From: an uncultured Paludibacter sp.
Lineage (GTDB): Bacteria > Bacteroidota > Bacteroidia > Bacteroidales > Paludibacteraceae
NCBI GenBank assembly: GCA_937927845.1
Contig: CALFXE010000027.1
Coordinates: 1-64,000 of the forward strand
Direction: 5' to 3'
Length of the DNA stretch: 64,000 bases
Made by a program: the position numbers and the translations under genes. The notes under the pieces are model-generated. The model searched no databases and had not been told where the DNA came from. It saw nothing but the letters and a program-made list of their open reading frames with translations. Below, one piece after another: positions 44,581 to 52,832 of the stretch (the stretch's first letter is position 1; each line of letters starts with the position of its first letter).

Positions 44581-44796
44581 TACCCCGATAGGGGTAATAT
44601 TATGCATAACCGTATGCAAGCGAAGCGCAGCTTACGGTATGTGTATATCCTTTGGCACTCAAGCCTCGCAGAGGCGGCATTATTATTATCCCGCCCTTGC
44701 AGGGCTCATAGTCTGGAAAACGTATCTTCTATCCGTAAGCTACGGCTACGCCTTGCATACGGTTATGCATGATAACGCTCCTGCGGAGCTTAGGTC
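44581..44796. repeat. Non-coding inverted-repeat element
   Basis: Arms at 44602-44637 and 44733-44770 are imperfect reverse complements. Their outer 19 bases (ATGCATAACCGTATGCAAG against its complement) are perfect. Between them lie smaller hairpins, CCTC-GCA-GAGG and GCCC-TTGCA-GGGC. A short palindrome, TACCCCGATAGGGGTA, sits at 44581-44596. The element is GC-rich against its surroundings and lies in the 470-base gap before mdh. The open frame through it (44558-44809) is not a convincing protein. Confidence 0.8.
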
Positions 44797-44886
44797 ATTT
44801 TACGGATAAACATAAATTGTCTTTGTGTGTTTTATTTATACGTATGTTTTTTAGTTGGTTAAATATAATAAATAATTAAAGAAATA

Positions 44887-44918
44887 TTTCTTTAATAGCG
44901 CATATTGTTGTATCTTTG
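44887..44918 (+). promoter_or_regulatory. Promoter for mdh
   Basis: TATCTTTG (44911-44918) with TTTC, one base from consensus, 20 bases upstream (44887-44890). Leader of about 46 bases. Confidence 0.65.
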
Positions 44919-44964
44919 CAACTCGAAAAAAATGGATAAAAGTAACAAATAAAATAAAAAATTT

Positions 44965-45906
44965 ATGTCGAAAGTAACTGTAGTAGGTGCCGGAAATGTA
45001 GGTGCCACATGTGCAAATGTTCTGGCTATTAATGAAGTAGCTGATAAAGTAGTATTGTTGGATGTTAAAGAGGGTATTTCTGAAGGTAAATCTCTTGATA
45101 TTATGCAAACAGCAACTTTACTTGATTTTGATACGACTTTAACCGGATGTACAAATGATTATTCTCAAACTGCTGATTCTGATGTTGTTGTTATCACCTC
45201 AGGTATTCCTCGCAAACCGGGTATGACACGTGAAGAGCTGATAGGTGTAAATGCAGGTATTGTAAAAAGTGTTACGGAAAATATCTTGAAATTTTCACCA
45301 AATGCTATTATTGTGATTGTAAGTAATCCTATGGATACTATGACTTATCTGACATTAAAAACATCAGGTTTACCAAAAAATAAAGTTATAGGTATGGGTG
45401 GAACTCTTGATAGCTCTCGATTTAAATGTTATTTGAGTAAGGCTCTTAATGCTCCGGCTAATGAGATTGAAGGTTTAGTTATTGGCGGTCATGGTGATAC
45501 CACAATGATTCCGTTAACTCGTTTTGCTGCTTATAAGGGTCGCCCCGTTGCCGATATTTTAGATAAAGATGTTTTAAATAAAGTTGTAGCTGATACAATG
45601 GTTGGCGGTGCAACACTAACCGGTTTGCTGGGTACTTCTGCGTGGTATGCTCCCGGAGCTGCTGCTGCTTATCTTGTTGAGTCAATTTTACGTGATCAAA
45701 AGAAGGTTATTCCATGTTGTGTGTCCTTAGAAGGCGAATATGGTCAGAATGATATTTGCATTGGTGTTCCTGTTGTAATTGGCAAAAATGGAGTAGAACA
45801 AATTGTTGATTACAAACTTAACGATGAAGAAAAAGCTTTATTTGAAAAAAGTGCAGCAGCCGTTAGAGCAACAAATAATGTGTTGAAAGAAATAAATATT
45901 CTGTAA
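44965..45906 (+). CDS. mdh: Malate dehydrogenase (LDH-like type)
   Basis: 313 residues. NAD-dependent malate/oxaloacetate interconversion. The Rossmann motif is KVTVVGAGNVGATCANVLA. Substrate and catalytic residues are in SGIPRKPGMTREELIGVNAG, VSNPMDTMTYL and the catalytic His of GLVIGGHGDTTMIPL. The RKPGMTR pattern separates malate from lactate dehydrogenases of this fold. Confidence 0.96.
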   Translation: MSKVTVVGAGNVGATCANVLAINEVADKVVLLDVKEGISEGKSLDIMQTATLLDFDTTLTGCTNDYSQTADSDVVVITSGIPRKPGMTREELIGVNAGIVKSVTENILKFSPNAIIVIVSNPMDTMTYLTLKTSGLPKNKVIGMGGTLDSSRFKCYLSKALNAPANEIEGLVIGGHGDTTMIPLTRFAAYKGRPVADILDKDVLNKVVADTMVGGATLTGLLGTSAWYAPGAAAAYLVESILRDQKKVIPCCVSLEGEYGQNDICIGVPVVIGKNGVEQIVDYKLNDEEKALFEKSAAAVRATNNVLKEINIL

Positions 45907-45944
45907 AAATCATACTGACATTTATATAATTTGCATTATTTTCT

Positions 45945-45952
45945 TATTTTTG
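45945..45952 (+). promoter_or_regulatory. -7 box for the Fur-family gene
   Basis: TATTTTTG, 41 bases upstream of the ATG at 45994. No standard -33 partner. Confidence 0.45.
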
Positions 45953-45993
45953 CAGACTCTATGCTCTGATTATGAGCAGTAATTAAATATGGT

Positions 45994-46410
45994 ATGAAGA
46001 CTTTTGGTGATATTCACAGACATTTAATACAGTATTCAATAAGGCCATCGCAACAAAGAACATCTGTGATGGGCTATCTTATGAATCATAAGACACATCC
46101 AACAGTAGATGAGATTTATAATGCGATAAGTCCGGATATTCCTACTTTATCGAAGACTACTGTATATAATACTTTGAATTTGTTTGTGGAGAAAGGTGCA
46201 GCATTAGCTCTAACGCTTGATGATAAGAATGTTAGATATGATGCTAATGTTTCGAACCACGCTCATCTCATTTGTTCAAGATGTGGAAAAGTTCATGATT
46301 TATTTGATTTAGATTCGAATTTGTACAAATTGCCCAAAATGGATGGTTTCACAATAAATGCCGTTGAGATTTCATATTATGGGGTATGTGGAGCATGTAA
46401 AGAAAGTTAA
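45994..46410 (+). CDS. Fur-family metal- or peroxide-responsive regulator
   Basis: 138 residues. The winged helix (YSIRPSQQRTSVMGYLMNH, PTVDEIYNAI, LSKTTVYNTLNLF) is followed by the dimer domain with metal ligands in SNHAHLICSRCGKVHDLFD and a second CxxC near the end (CGVCGACK). Two CxxC pairs indicate a structural zinc. Fur, PerR and Zur cannot be separated with confidence; PerR-like is a fair guess for this group. Its own promoter and terminator flank it. Confidence 0.9.
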   Translation: MKTFGDIHRHLIQYSIRPSQQRTSVMGYLMNHKTHPTVDEIYNAISPDIPTLSKTTVYNTLNLFVEKGAALALTLDDKNVRYDANVSNHAHLICSRCGKVHDLFDLDSNLYKLPKMDGFTINAVEISYYGVCGACKES

Positions 46411-46439
46411 TGTCAATTTCTGAAATAATAAAAAACATC

Positions 46440-46471
46440 AAAGGCTGCCTTTAACGGGTAGCCTTTTTAAT
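46440..46471 (+). terminator. Intrinsic terminator after the Fur-family gene
   Basis: AAAGGCTGCC (46440-46449) pairs with GGTAGCCTTT (46457-46466) with one G-U pair, 7-base loop, then a T run. Confidence 0.85.
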
Positions 46472-46548
46472 GTTTTATAAAAGATGGTTTAGATATTCAT
46501 ACAATGAAACATATTTTCTCTAATAGCTATTGTTTAAAAAGAAAAATG

Positions 46549-46556
46549 TAAATTTG
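46549..46556 (+). promoter_or_regulatory. -7 box for the Omp85-like gene
   Basis: TAAATTTG, 78 bases before the ATG at 46635. Weak -33. Confidence 0.4.
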
Positions 46557-46634
46557 AGCCGTTAATTATAATATAGGAATTTTATATTGAAATTTCTTAC
46601 GTGAATTATTACAATTATTTTAAAAGACACCATC

Positions 46635-47906
46635 ATGAGAAGATTTGTATTATCATTAATCTTTTGCGTAATAGCAATTAATTTTTATCCACAAGAGAAA
46701 ATCAAAACCGGATTAGGCTTCGGAGCTATTCCTGCTGTTTCATTTGATTCTGACCTTGGGTTTCAATATGGAGCTATTGTAAATCTCTACCACTATGGAG
46801 ATGGCAGCAATTATCCCAAATACGATCATTCACTCTATTTAGAATGGTCGCGATTCTCGAAAGGCACAGGTATAAACAGGATTATGTATGACACTGAAAA
46901 GTTGATTCCCGGAGTTAGAACTACTGTTGATGTTACTTATTACACCGACCAGATGTTATCTTTCTATGGATTTAATGGATTTCAGTCTGATTACCAAGCA
47001 GATAAATCGAGACAGTTTTACAGTCAGGAACGTAATATGTTTAGGGCAAAAGCCGATTTGCAGGGTAATTTTGGAACTTCAAATTTTGGTTGGGTAGGAG
47101 GTTATTCCTTTTATAATTTCGATATTGATTCTGTCGATATTAATAAATTAGGATTGGAACATAGTGCGGGAGGTTCTCTGTATCAGCGATATGTAAATAA
47201 TGGTTTGATTAGTGCCGAGGAAGCTAATGGTGGAAGTATTCATTATCTCAAAGCCGGATTTAAGTACGATTCGAGAGATCAGCGAGCGTTTGCTTCCAAA
47301 GGTATCTGGACTGAAGCTGTGATTCAATCAGCACCCGGGTTAATTAACTCTATGCCTCATACGAAATTCGCTTTAATTCATCGTCAGTATTTACCACTGA
47401 TTAAAGATATGGTGTTTGCATATCGATTAACTTATCAGGCTACGATAGGCAAAAACAAGACACCTTATTATGCTCAACCATTGTTGATTACAAGTTTTTT
47501 AACAGCAGCAGAAAATCAAGGATTAGGTGGCAAAAGGTCATTACGTGGTGTGATGCGTAATCGTGTTGTTGGCGATGATATCGCTTTTGGCAATTTTGAG
47601 CTAAGATATAAGTTCTTCAAATTTCAAGCATTTAATCAGAATTTTTACATAGGCACAAATCTGTTTTTCGATTCCGGAATTATTCTTAAACCTATTGAAA
47701 TTGAAGGTTTTGATACTATGTCGAGCGCACTCAAAGATGAACTTCTTCTTAAAGATTTTGAGACAGGAAAATTTCATTCGGCAGCAGGTGCAGGTTTAAA
47801 AATTGGTTGGAATGAGAACTTTATCATTTCAGTCGACTATGGAAAGGCATTTAATTCTCAAGATGGCGACTCCGGTATGTATATTAATTTGAATTACATG
47901 TTTTAA
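46635..47906 (+). CDS. Outer-membrane Omp85-type barrel without POTRA domains
   Basis: 423 residues with a signal peptide. The sequence goes straight from the signal into barrel strands (TGLGFGAIPAVSFDSDLGFQ), so it lacks the POTRA repeats of BamA. The Omp85 signature loop is seen as GKRSLRGVMRNRVVGDDIAF followed by ELRYKF. IHYLKAGFKYDSRDQRAFASKGIW is typical of the BamA/surface-antigen barrel. It ends in Phe (NLNYMF), the BAM signal. The stop overlaps the GT2 start by one base. Confidence 0.85.
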   Translation: MRRFVLSLIFCVIAINFYPQEKIKTGLGFGAIPAVSFDSDLGFQYGAIVNLYHYGDGSNYPKYDHSLYLEWSRFSKGTGINRIMYDTEKLIPGVRTTVDVTYYTDQMLSFYGFNGFQSDYQADKSRQFYSQERNMFRAKADLQGNFGTSNFGWVGGYSFYNFDIDSVDINKLGLEHSAGGSLYQRYVNNGLISAEEANGGSIHYLKAGFKYDSRDQRAFASKGIWTEAVIQSAPGLINSMPHTKFALIHRQYLPLIKDMVFAYRLTYQATIGKNKTPYYAQPLLITSFLTAAENQGLGGKRSLRGVMRNRVVGDDIAFGNFELRYKFFKFQAFNQNFYIGTNLFFDSGIILKPIEIEGFDTMSSALKDELLLKDFETGKFHSAAGAGLKIGWNENFIISVDYGKAFNSQDGDSGMYINLNYMF

Positions 47907-49015
47907 TGTTGAGCTTATTTGCTGTATTATCAATAGTCATACTTGGTTTATACCTTTTGATGATAATGGTTTTTGTCATTGGATGGAATAAAATATCTAA
48001 GGGAAATAATGAAGTTGGCATTCACAAAGTTAATGTTTCACCACAAGTAGAAGTTTCTTTAGTAATCTGTTGTAAAAACGAAGCTCACAACTTGCCTGTA
48101 CTTATTGATGCATTGAAACAGCAAAGTGTAAGTAATTTCGAGTTGATATGGGTTAATGATAATTCAACCGATGATACATTACAAATCCTTGAAGACTCTA
48201 TTCAATACTTTCAGAATGCTAAGGTGTTAAATTCTCCCTTTACAGGGAAAAAGCAAGCTCAACAATTGGGTATATCTTCAGCTAAAGCCAACTTTGTCAT
48301 TACAACTGATGCTGATTGTAAGCCAGGTAAAAAATGGATTGAATCTTTTTTGAATTTTCAGGCAAGACATCATGCTGATTTGATAATAGCTCCTGTAAAA
48401 TTAGCTGACGGAGTGAATATATTTCAAAGATTGCAGCAATTGGAGTTTGCAACTTTGGTGGGATCAGGAATGGGAGTAGCCGGAGCAGGATATCCTATCT
48501 TCTGCAATGCAGCGAATATGGCTTTTACAAAACAAATGTGGCTTGATTGTAAAAATGATATGGAGAATAACGAAATATCAGGAGATGATGTTTTTCTTCT
48601 TCATTGTACAAAAAAGCGGAAGGGCAATATTCAAGTACTCAATATTGCTGAATCTATGGTTGAGACAAATGCTGTAGATACATTGAAAGAATTTGTGGAA
48701 CAAAGGAAAAGATGGGCTTCTAAATCTTCTAAATATCATGATATTGCTACAATATTTACAGCTTTAAATGTCTCTTTAATCAATATTTTTTTGATACTGC
48801 TTTTCTGCACATCTATATTCTTCCCATCAATCTTGAAGTTTTTCGTATTTGTGTTTCTATTCAAACTAATTACTGATTATTCATTTCTTGCAAATATCAA
48901 ATCGTTCTTCAAATTGAAATTTACTATTGCTGATGTTTTTTTATTGTCAGTGTTCTATCCTTTTTATGTTATTCTTGGAATCAGTTCTTTGTTTCAAAAA
49001 AGAAATAAGTGGTAA
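47906..49015 (+). CDS. Membrane glycosyltransferase family 2
   Basis: 369 residues. One N-terminal helix, a GT-A domain, then about three C-terminal helices (near 285-310, 315-330, 345-360). Motifs: SLVICCKNEAHNLPVL, IWVNDNSTDDTLQIL, the metal DxD in TTDADCKPG, and the processive-type QRKRW in EFVEQRKRWASKS. Similar enzymes build envelope polysaccharides. Translationally coupled to the barrel protein by a TAATG overlap, which suggests export or assembly of a shared product. Confidence 0.88.
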   Translation: MLSLFAVLSIVILGLYLLMIMVFVIGWNKISKGNNEVGIHKVNVSPQVEVSLVICCKNEAHNLPVLIDALKQQSVSNFELIWVNDNSTDDTLQILEDSIQYFQNAKVLNSPFTGKKQAQQLGISSAKANFVITTDADCKPGKKWIESFLNFQARHHADLIIAPVKLADGVNIFQRLQQLEFATLVGSGMGVAGAGYPIFCNAANMAFTKQMWLDCKNDMENNEISGDDVFLLHCTKKRKGNIQVLNIAESMVETNAVDTLKEFVEQRKRWASKSSKYHDIATIFTALNVSLINIFLILLFCTSIFFPSILKFFVFVFLFKLITDYSFLANIKSFFKLKFTIADVFLLSVFYPFYVILGISSLFQKRNKW

Positions 49016-49046
49016 TTGTGGACAAATAAAAATCAGAGGAAGTTGT
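49007..49046 (+). repeat. Direct repeat, left copy, flanking the restriction-modification cassette
   Basis: 40 bases starting AAGTGGTAATTGTGGACAAA, matching 52141-52180 at 33 of 40 positions without gaps. Most differences are G/A transitions. It overlaps the last three codons of the GT2 gene, including its stop. Confidence 0.75.
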
Positions 49047-49224
49047 ACCTTGTTGGTTTTAAGCTTAAAAAGAGTGTTGGATATGAAATTATTTTAATTT
49101 GTTGGGGTGTTGTGTTGGTAAATCAAATTTAGTTATTATTTTTGGAGTGGTTTTGTAAGATATTTTACATTAAATGGAATATCTGATATTAGTCGTTATA
49201 TGTAATTATGAAAAAGAAAGAAAA

Positions 49225-50133
49225 ATGAGAACTAAACACAAAGTGATTTTTGGAAACTGTATGAATATGGATGAAATTCCAAACAAAACATGTCATTTAA
49301 TGATTACTTCTCCACCATATTTTAATGCACCGTTTGATTATGATGGTTTTTTTAAAAGTTACGATTCATTTCTAAGCATGCTTGAGAATTTTGCTTCCGA
49401 AACCTATCGAGTTTTACAAGATGGACGAATTGCAGTTATTAATATTGATGATATGCTTGTAGACGGCACCAAATATCCAATAATTGCCGATACAATTAAA
49501 ATATTTCAAAAAGTTGGATTCAAATATAGAGACAAAATAACTTGGAAAAAACCTGATGGCTATCTTAGAATTAGCAAAAGAAGTGGTGTAATACTTCAAA
49601 ATCCTTATCCAATGTATTATTATCCGGACAATTTATTAGAAAGTATAATAATTTTTCAGAAAGGAAAATTTGATTATCGTTCAATTTCAGAACAGGTTCG
49701 TGAGCTATCAAAGGTTGACAAGAAAGAATTTCAAGATAATAAATGGTATATGACGCTTTGGGAAATTACAAATATTTTGCCAAGCTCAACCCTTGAAAAA
49801 GGTATAGCTGCATTTCCTGAAGAAATTCCATATCGGTTAATTAAATTGTTTTCATATAAAGGAGAAACTGTTTTAGACCCATTTTTAGGAAGTGGTACAA
49901 CTATGAAAGTTGCAAAAAATCTTGGTAGAAATAGTATTGGTTTTGAGATTATTAGAGACCTTGAGAATATTATCAGAAAGAAAACGGGATTCGACAATTT
50001 GGTTAGCTGTGAAAATAGCGATATATTTGAAGTTATTGAAAGAAAAGAAGGGAAGTTTCGATGTGTTAATCATGAAACCCTTGAGAAAATTACACTCAAA
50101 AATAAAAAATCGAAAAATGAATATTCACGCTGA
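49225..50133 (+). CDS. Beta-class DNA methyltransferase of a restriction-modification system
   Basis: 302 residues. Motif IV is near the start (MITSPPYFNAPF, residues about 27-37) and motif I near the end (DPFLGSGTTMKVAKNLGRNSIGFE), the order of beta-class N6-adenine/N4-cytosine methyltransferases. TSPPY fits either base. The frame opens at ATG 49174, but the ATG at 49225, after an A/G-rich stretch, gives a usual start MRTKHKVIFGNCMNM. The end overlaps the next gene by 17 bases. More AT-rich than neighbours, consistent with transfer. Confidence 0.88.
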   Translation: MRTKHKVIFGNCMNMDEIPNKTCHLMITSPPYFNAPFDYDGFFKSYDSFLSMLENFASETYRVLQDGRIAVINIDDMLVDGTKYPIIADTIKIFQKVGFKYRDKITWKKPDGYLRISKRSGVILQNPYPMYYYPDNLLESIIIFQKGKFDYRSISEQVRELSKVDKKEFQDNKWYMTLWEITNILPSSTLEKGIAAFPEEIPYRLIKLFSYKGETVLDPFLGSGTTMKVAKNLGRNSIGFEIIRDLENIIRKKTGFDNLVSCENSDIFEVIERKEGKFRCVNHETLEKITLKNKKSKNEYSR

Positions 50134-51214
50134 AATTGAAGGTATTGAGTATAAACTAATAATGTCAAATGAATTAAAAGAGATTAATATTGTCGATTTT
50201 GATATTAATACAATGCCTTCTTGTTGCATTATAAAGAGTAGAAAATATAATTTTGCAATCTCAAAATGGGTGTCTCCAAAACGTACACGTTCATATCCAT
50301 TTGAAAGAGTTTACAACACTTTGTCTGTTTCAAAAAAAATTACAGTAATTCCAATAATAAAAGATGAAGGGTCAAAAGGTGATAGAGATTTTATTCAATG
50401 GGACACTATATCACTAATGAGTTTGTTGGATGTTTATGTGATTTTTGCATATTATCATAAAGCAGAAAAACACTCAACAAGAGAAAATAAAATAACAAAT
50501 CAAAAATTTGATAATGAATATGTTTTGTCTAAGATTGAAGAGATTGGTAACTATCATAGTTCAGCATTACATTGGAATCTTAAAGAAATTAAAGACTGTT
50601 TACCTTTTTTAATAGATAAAGTGAAACAATATTATTCAAATATTAACAAGCAATTAGGCGTTTCATTTCATAGTTCAAGTGGTATTGATAAGTTTAGAAA
50701 GCAATTTGAAGATGGTTTTAATAAATTTATGGAAACTTCAAGAAATAAAGCTAAAGAAGCACAACATAGAGAGCAGATGACAATTCAACCGAGAGAAGTA
50801 CTAACTACAGCTACAAAAGCAACAATTACGATAAAGAATTATTTAGGTGGATTATATTATCTTACTACTGATGAAATTGCTATAAAAGATGAAATATTGT
50901 ATTTAATAGAAGGAAAGCACTCCACAAACTCTCAACTGCCAAGTCTCGGCGACATAAAAGATGGTTTGTTGAAAATGATTTTATACTGTAACCTAACAAA
51001 TGTTTTAATTGAGAATATTAACTATACCGTTGTGCCAATTTTGAAACTAACTTCAAACCATATAACAGGAAAACTCACTTCATCAGATTCAGATGATAAT
51101 TATAAACTTTTCTTTAAAAATAACACATTTAATAACAGTCAAATTGAAATACTCAATACATTATTTAAAGAATCACAACTTAATAATTTTGAAATAATAA
51201 TTCAAGGAGAATGA
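50117..51214 (+). CDS. Probable type II restriction endonuclease
   Basis: 365 residues, between two DNA methyltransferases and overlapping both genes. A possible PD-(D/E)XK core is seen in KDEILYLIEGKHS: Asp258, then Glu265-x-Lys267 on a hydrophobic strand. Outside this the sequence is not recognised, as is usual for restriction enzymes. The frame is open from 49910, deep in the methyltransferase; the ATG at 50117 (MNIHAEIEGIEY) is the sensible start. Role assigned by context plus the motif; specificity unknown. Confidence 0.7.
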   Translation: MNIHAEIEGIEYKLIMSNELKEINIVDFDINTMPSCCIIKSRKYNFAISKWVSPKRTRSYPFERVYNTLSVSKKITVIPIIKDEGSKGDRDFIQWDTISLMSLLDVYVIFAYYHKAEKHSTRENKITNQKFDNEYVLSKIEEIGNYHSSALHWNLKEIKDCLPFLIDKVKQYYSNINKQLGVSFHSSSGIDKFRKQFEDGFNKFMETSRNKAKEAQHREQMTIQPREVLTTATKATITIKNYLGGLYYLTTDEIAIKDEILYLIEGKHSTNSQLPSLGDIKDGLLKMILYCNLTNVLIENINYTVVPILKLTSNHITGKLTSSDSDDNYKLFFKNNTFNNSQIEILNTLFKESQLNNFEIIIQGE

Positions 51215-52095
51215 TAAAAAGTCCTTTAAGATATCCAGGCGGTAAAAGTAGAGCAGTAAAGTTGATCTCAAATCTTTTACCTGAATTTGAGGAATTTAGA
51301 GAACCTTTTTTGGGAGGAGGTTCGGTTTTTATTTATGCAAAACAACGATTTCCAAATAAAAAGTTTTGGGTAAATGACCTTTATTATGAACTATACAAGT
51401 TTTGGGAAATGACCCAAAAAGATGTCGATACCTTAATTGTACAAATTTATGATTGGAAAAATAAATTTCCCATAGGTAAAGAATTACATAAATTTTTGAA
51501 TGAAAATTTAAATAAATTTAATGACATGGAAAGGGCAGCAGCTTTTTTCATTTATAATAGAATTACTTTTTCTGGTACAAGTTTAAGTGGCGGCTTTAGT
51601 CATGGAGCATTTACAGGGAGATTCACAGAAAGTAGTATTCAAAGACTAAATGAGTTTGCACGAGTAATAAATGGTTCAAAAATAACAAATTTTGACTATG
51701 AAGAATTATTGAATAAAGATGGAGAAAAAGTATTTATTTTTCTTGATCCTCCATATTATTCTGCTACAAAATCAGCACTTTATGGTAAGAATGGTGATAT
51801 GCATAAGTCTTTTGACCATAAAAGATTCGCTGAAAACATGAGAAAATGTAAACATAATTGGTTGATAACTTATGACGACAGCGAATTTATAAGAGATTTA
51901 TTTTCGTTTGCGAATATTATACCTTGGACTTTGACTTATGGCATGCGAAATATTAACGAAAACTCAGATCAAAATGGCAAGGAAATTTTTATTTCAAATT
52001 ATCTAACTATCGAGAAAGCTCCTGAAAGTGATGGTCAATTGAGCTTGTTTTCACCGAAACAAAAATATTTTATATCAAGAAAAAGTCCTATCTGA
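51211..52095 (+). CDS. D12-class (Dam-like) adenine-N6 DNA methyltransferase
   Basis: 294 residues. SPLRYPGGKSRAVKLI (motif X), REPFLGGGSVFIYAKQ (motif I) and FLDPPYYSATKSALYG (motif IV DPPY) identify the alpha-class Dam/DpnM group. Overlaps the nuclease gene by 4 bases (ATGA). With the beta-class enzyme it makes a two-methyltransferase system like DpnII or type IIS systems. Target sequence unknown. Confidence 0.92.
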   Translation: MIKSPLRYPGGKSRAVKLISNLLPEFEEFREPFLGGGSVFIYAKQRFPNKKFWVNDLYYELYKFWEMTQKDVDTLIVQIYDWKNKFPIGKELHKFLNENLNKFNDMERAAAFFIYNRITFSGTSLSGGFSHGAFTGRFTESSIQRLNEFARVINGSKITNFDYEELLNKDGEKVFIFLDPPYYSATKSALYGKNGDMHKSFDHKRFAENMRKCKHNWLITYDDSEFIRDLFSFANIIPWTLTYGMRNINENSDQNGKEIFISNYLTIEKAPESDGQLSLFSPKQKYFISRKSPI

Positions 52096-52140
52096 TATTA
52101 TTATCAAGAAAAATATAATTGAATCACACCATTCAGTTCT

Positions 52141-52180
52141 AAGTGATAATTATGAACAAATAAGAACCAGATGGAGTTGT
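52141..52180 (+). repeat. Direct repeat, right copy, flanking the restriction-modification cassette
   Basis: Matches 49007-49046 at 33 of 40 positions. It lies in the 188-base gap after the Dam-like gene. One plus-strand frame across this gap is free of stops to TAA at 52295-52297 but has no start codon, so it may be a decayed gene fragment. Confidence 0.75.
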
Positions 52181-52283
52181 TTTAATTCCCCCTGTAAATC
52201 GATTAGAAAAATTAAAAGGAATTTAATAACATTAGAAGGAATAAAGAAAGAAACTTCGCTTAACGAACATTGGTTAGAATCAA

Positions 52284-52751
52284 TTACTTCCGTGTAATAA
52301 GCAAATAATCACCTCTTTGTGAAACTTTATAACGTTTGAGCGGTTCTTTCGATACGCTGCTATTTAAAGGTATGCCATAACCACCAACAATGTCGTAAGT
52401 AGATTGGCATTTTTCACATACTGCTTGACCGATGTCATTTGGTACAACTTTTATTTTCGAGTCTGCTTCATGCGGACAAGCTAAATCATATGCAAAGTAT
52501 TCATAAATAGAAGAACTACCCCAGCCACAAATTACCAATATACCACCAAAGCCAATACGATCATTATTATATATTGGCTTTTCAAATACTAAATATTGAT
52601 ATGGGTTGTCTTTAAAAGTCGGGTATGAAGCCGTTAAGTTCAATTCAAGATTTACTGGATAATCAGGGATTGATGATATGAAATTATCGTTACAGCTTGA
52701 GCAGGTAAATAATATTAAGACAAAAAACAATATGCGACATTTTATTTGCAT
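52284..52751 (-). CDS. Rieske-like iron-sulfur lipoprotein with altered ligand set
   Basis: 155 residues. A lipoprotein signal ends FTCSSCNDN. The C-terminal part has the Rieske spacing: Cys92-x-His94, 17 residues, Cys112-x2-Cys115, then STYD and GGYGIPL. The canonical second motif is C-x2-H; here the second His is Cys, which would give a three-Cys one-His cluster. Periplasmic or surface-anchored. Redox partner unknown; the aldo-keto reductase is next upstream in the same direction. The ATG at 52751 opens on the lipoprotein signal; the frame extends to 52799. Confidence 0.7.
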   Translation of the reverse strand: MQIKCRILFFVLILFTCSSCNDNFISSIPDYPVNLELNLTASYPTFKDNPYQYLVFEKPIYNNDRIGFGGILVICGWGSSSIYEYFAYDLACPHEADSKIKVVPNDIGQAVCEKCQSTYDIVGGYGIPLNSSVSKEPLKRYKVSQRGDYLLITRK

Positions 52752-52832
52752 ATAAGAATAATATGTTAATTCTGACAAGTAGGGGAAAGGTAGTACCAAT
52801 ATATTAATAACGAGGATATTGTAAAAATATAA

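Noticed and set aside
44558..44809. 83-codon open frame through the inverted-repeat element
   Set aside because: It is built almost wholly from the inverted repeat and its hairpins, has no domain character, and is better explained as non-coding repeat.
39480..45973. 13-base word ATGCTCTGATTAT shared by 39480 and 45961
   Set aside because: Matches of this length are expected by chance in a window this size and there is no flanking similarity.
49910..50116. 69-codon N-terminal extension of the restriction endonuclease frame
   Set aside because: It overlaps the methyltransferase coding end, including its motif I region, and reads as an out-of-frame shadow.
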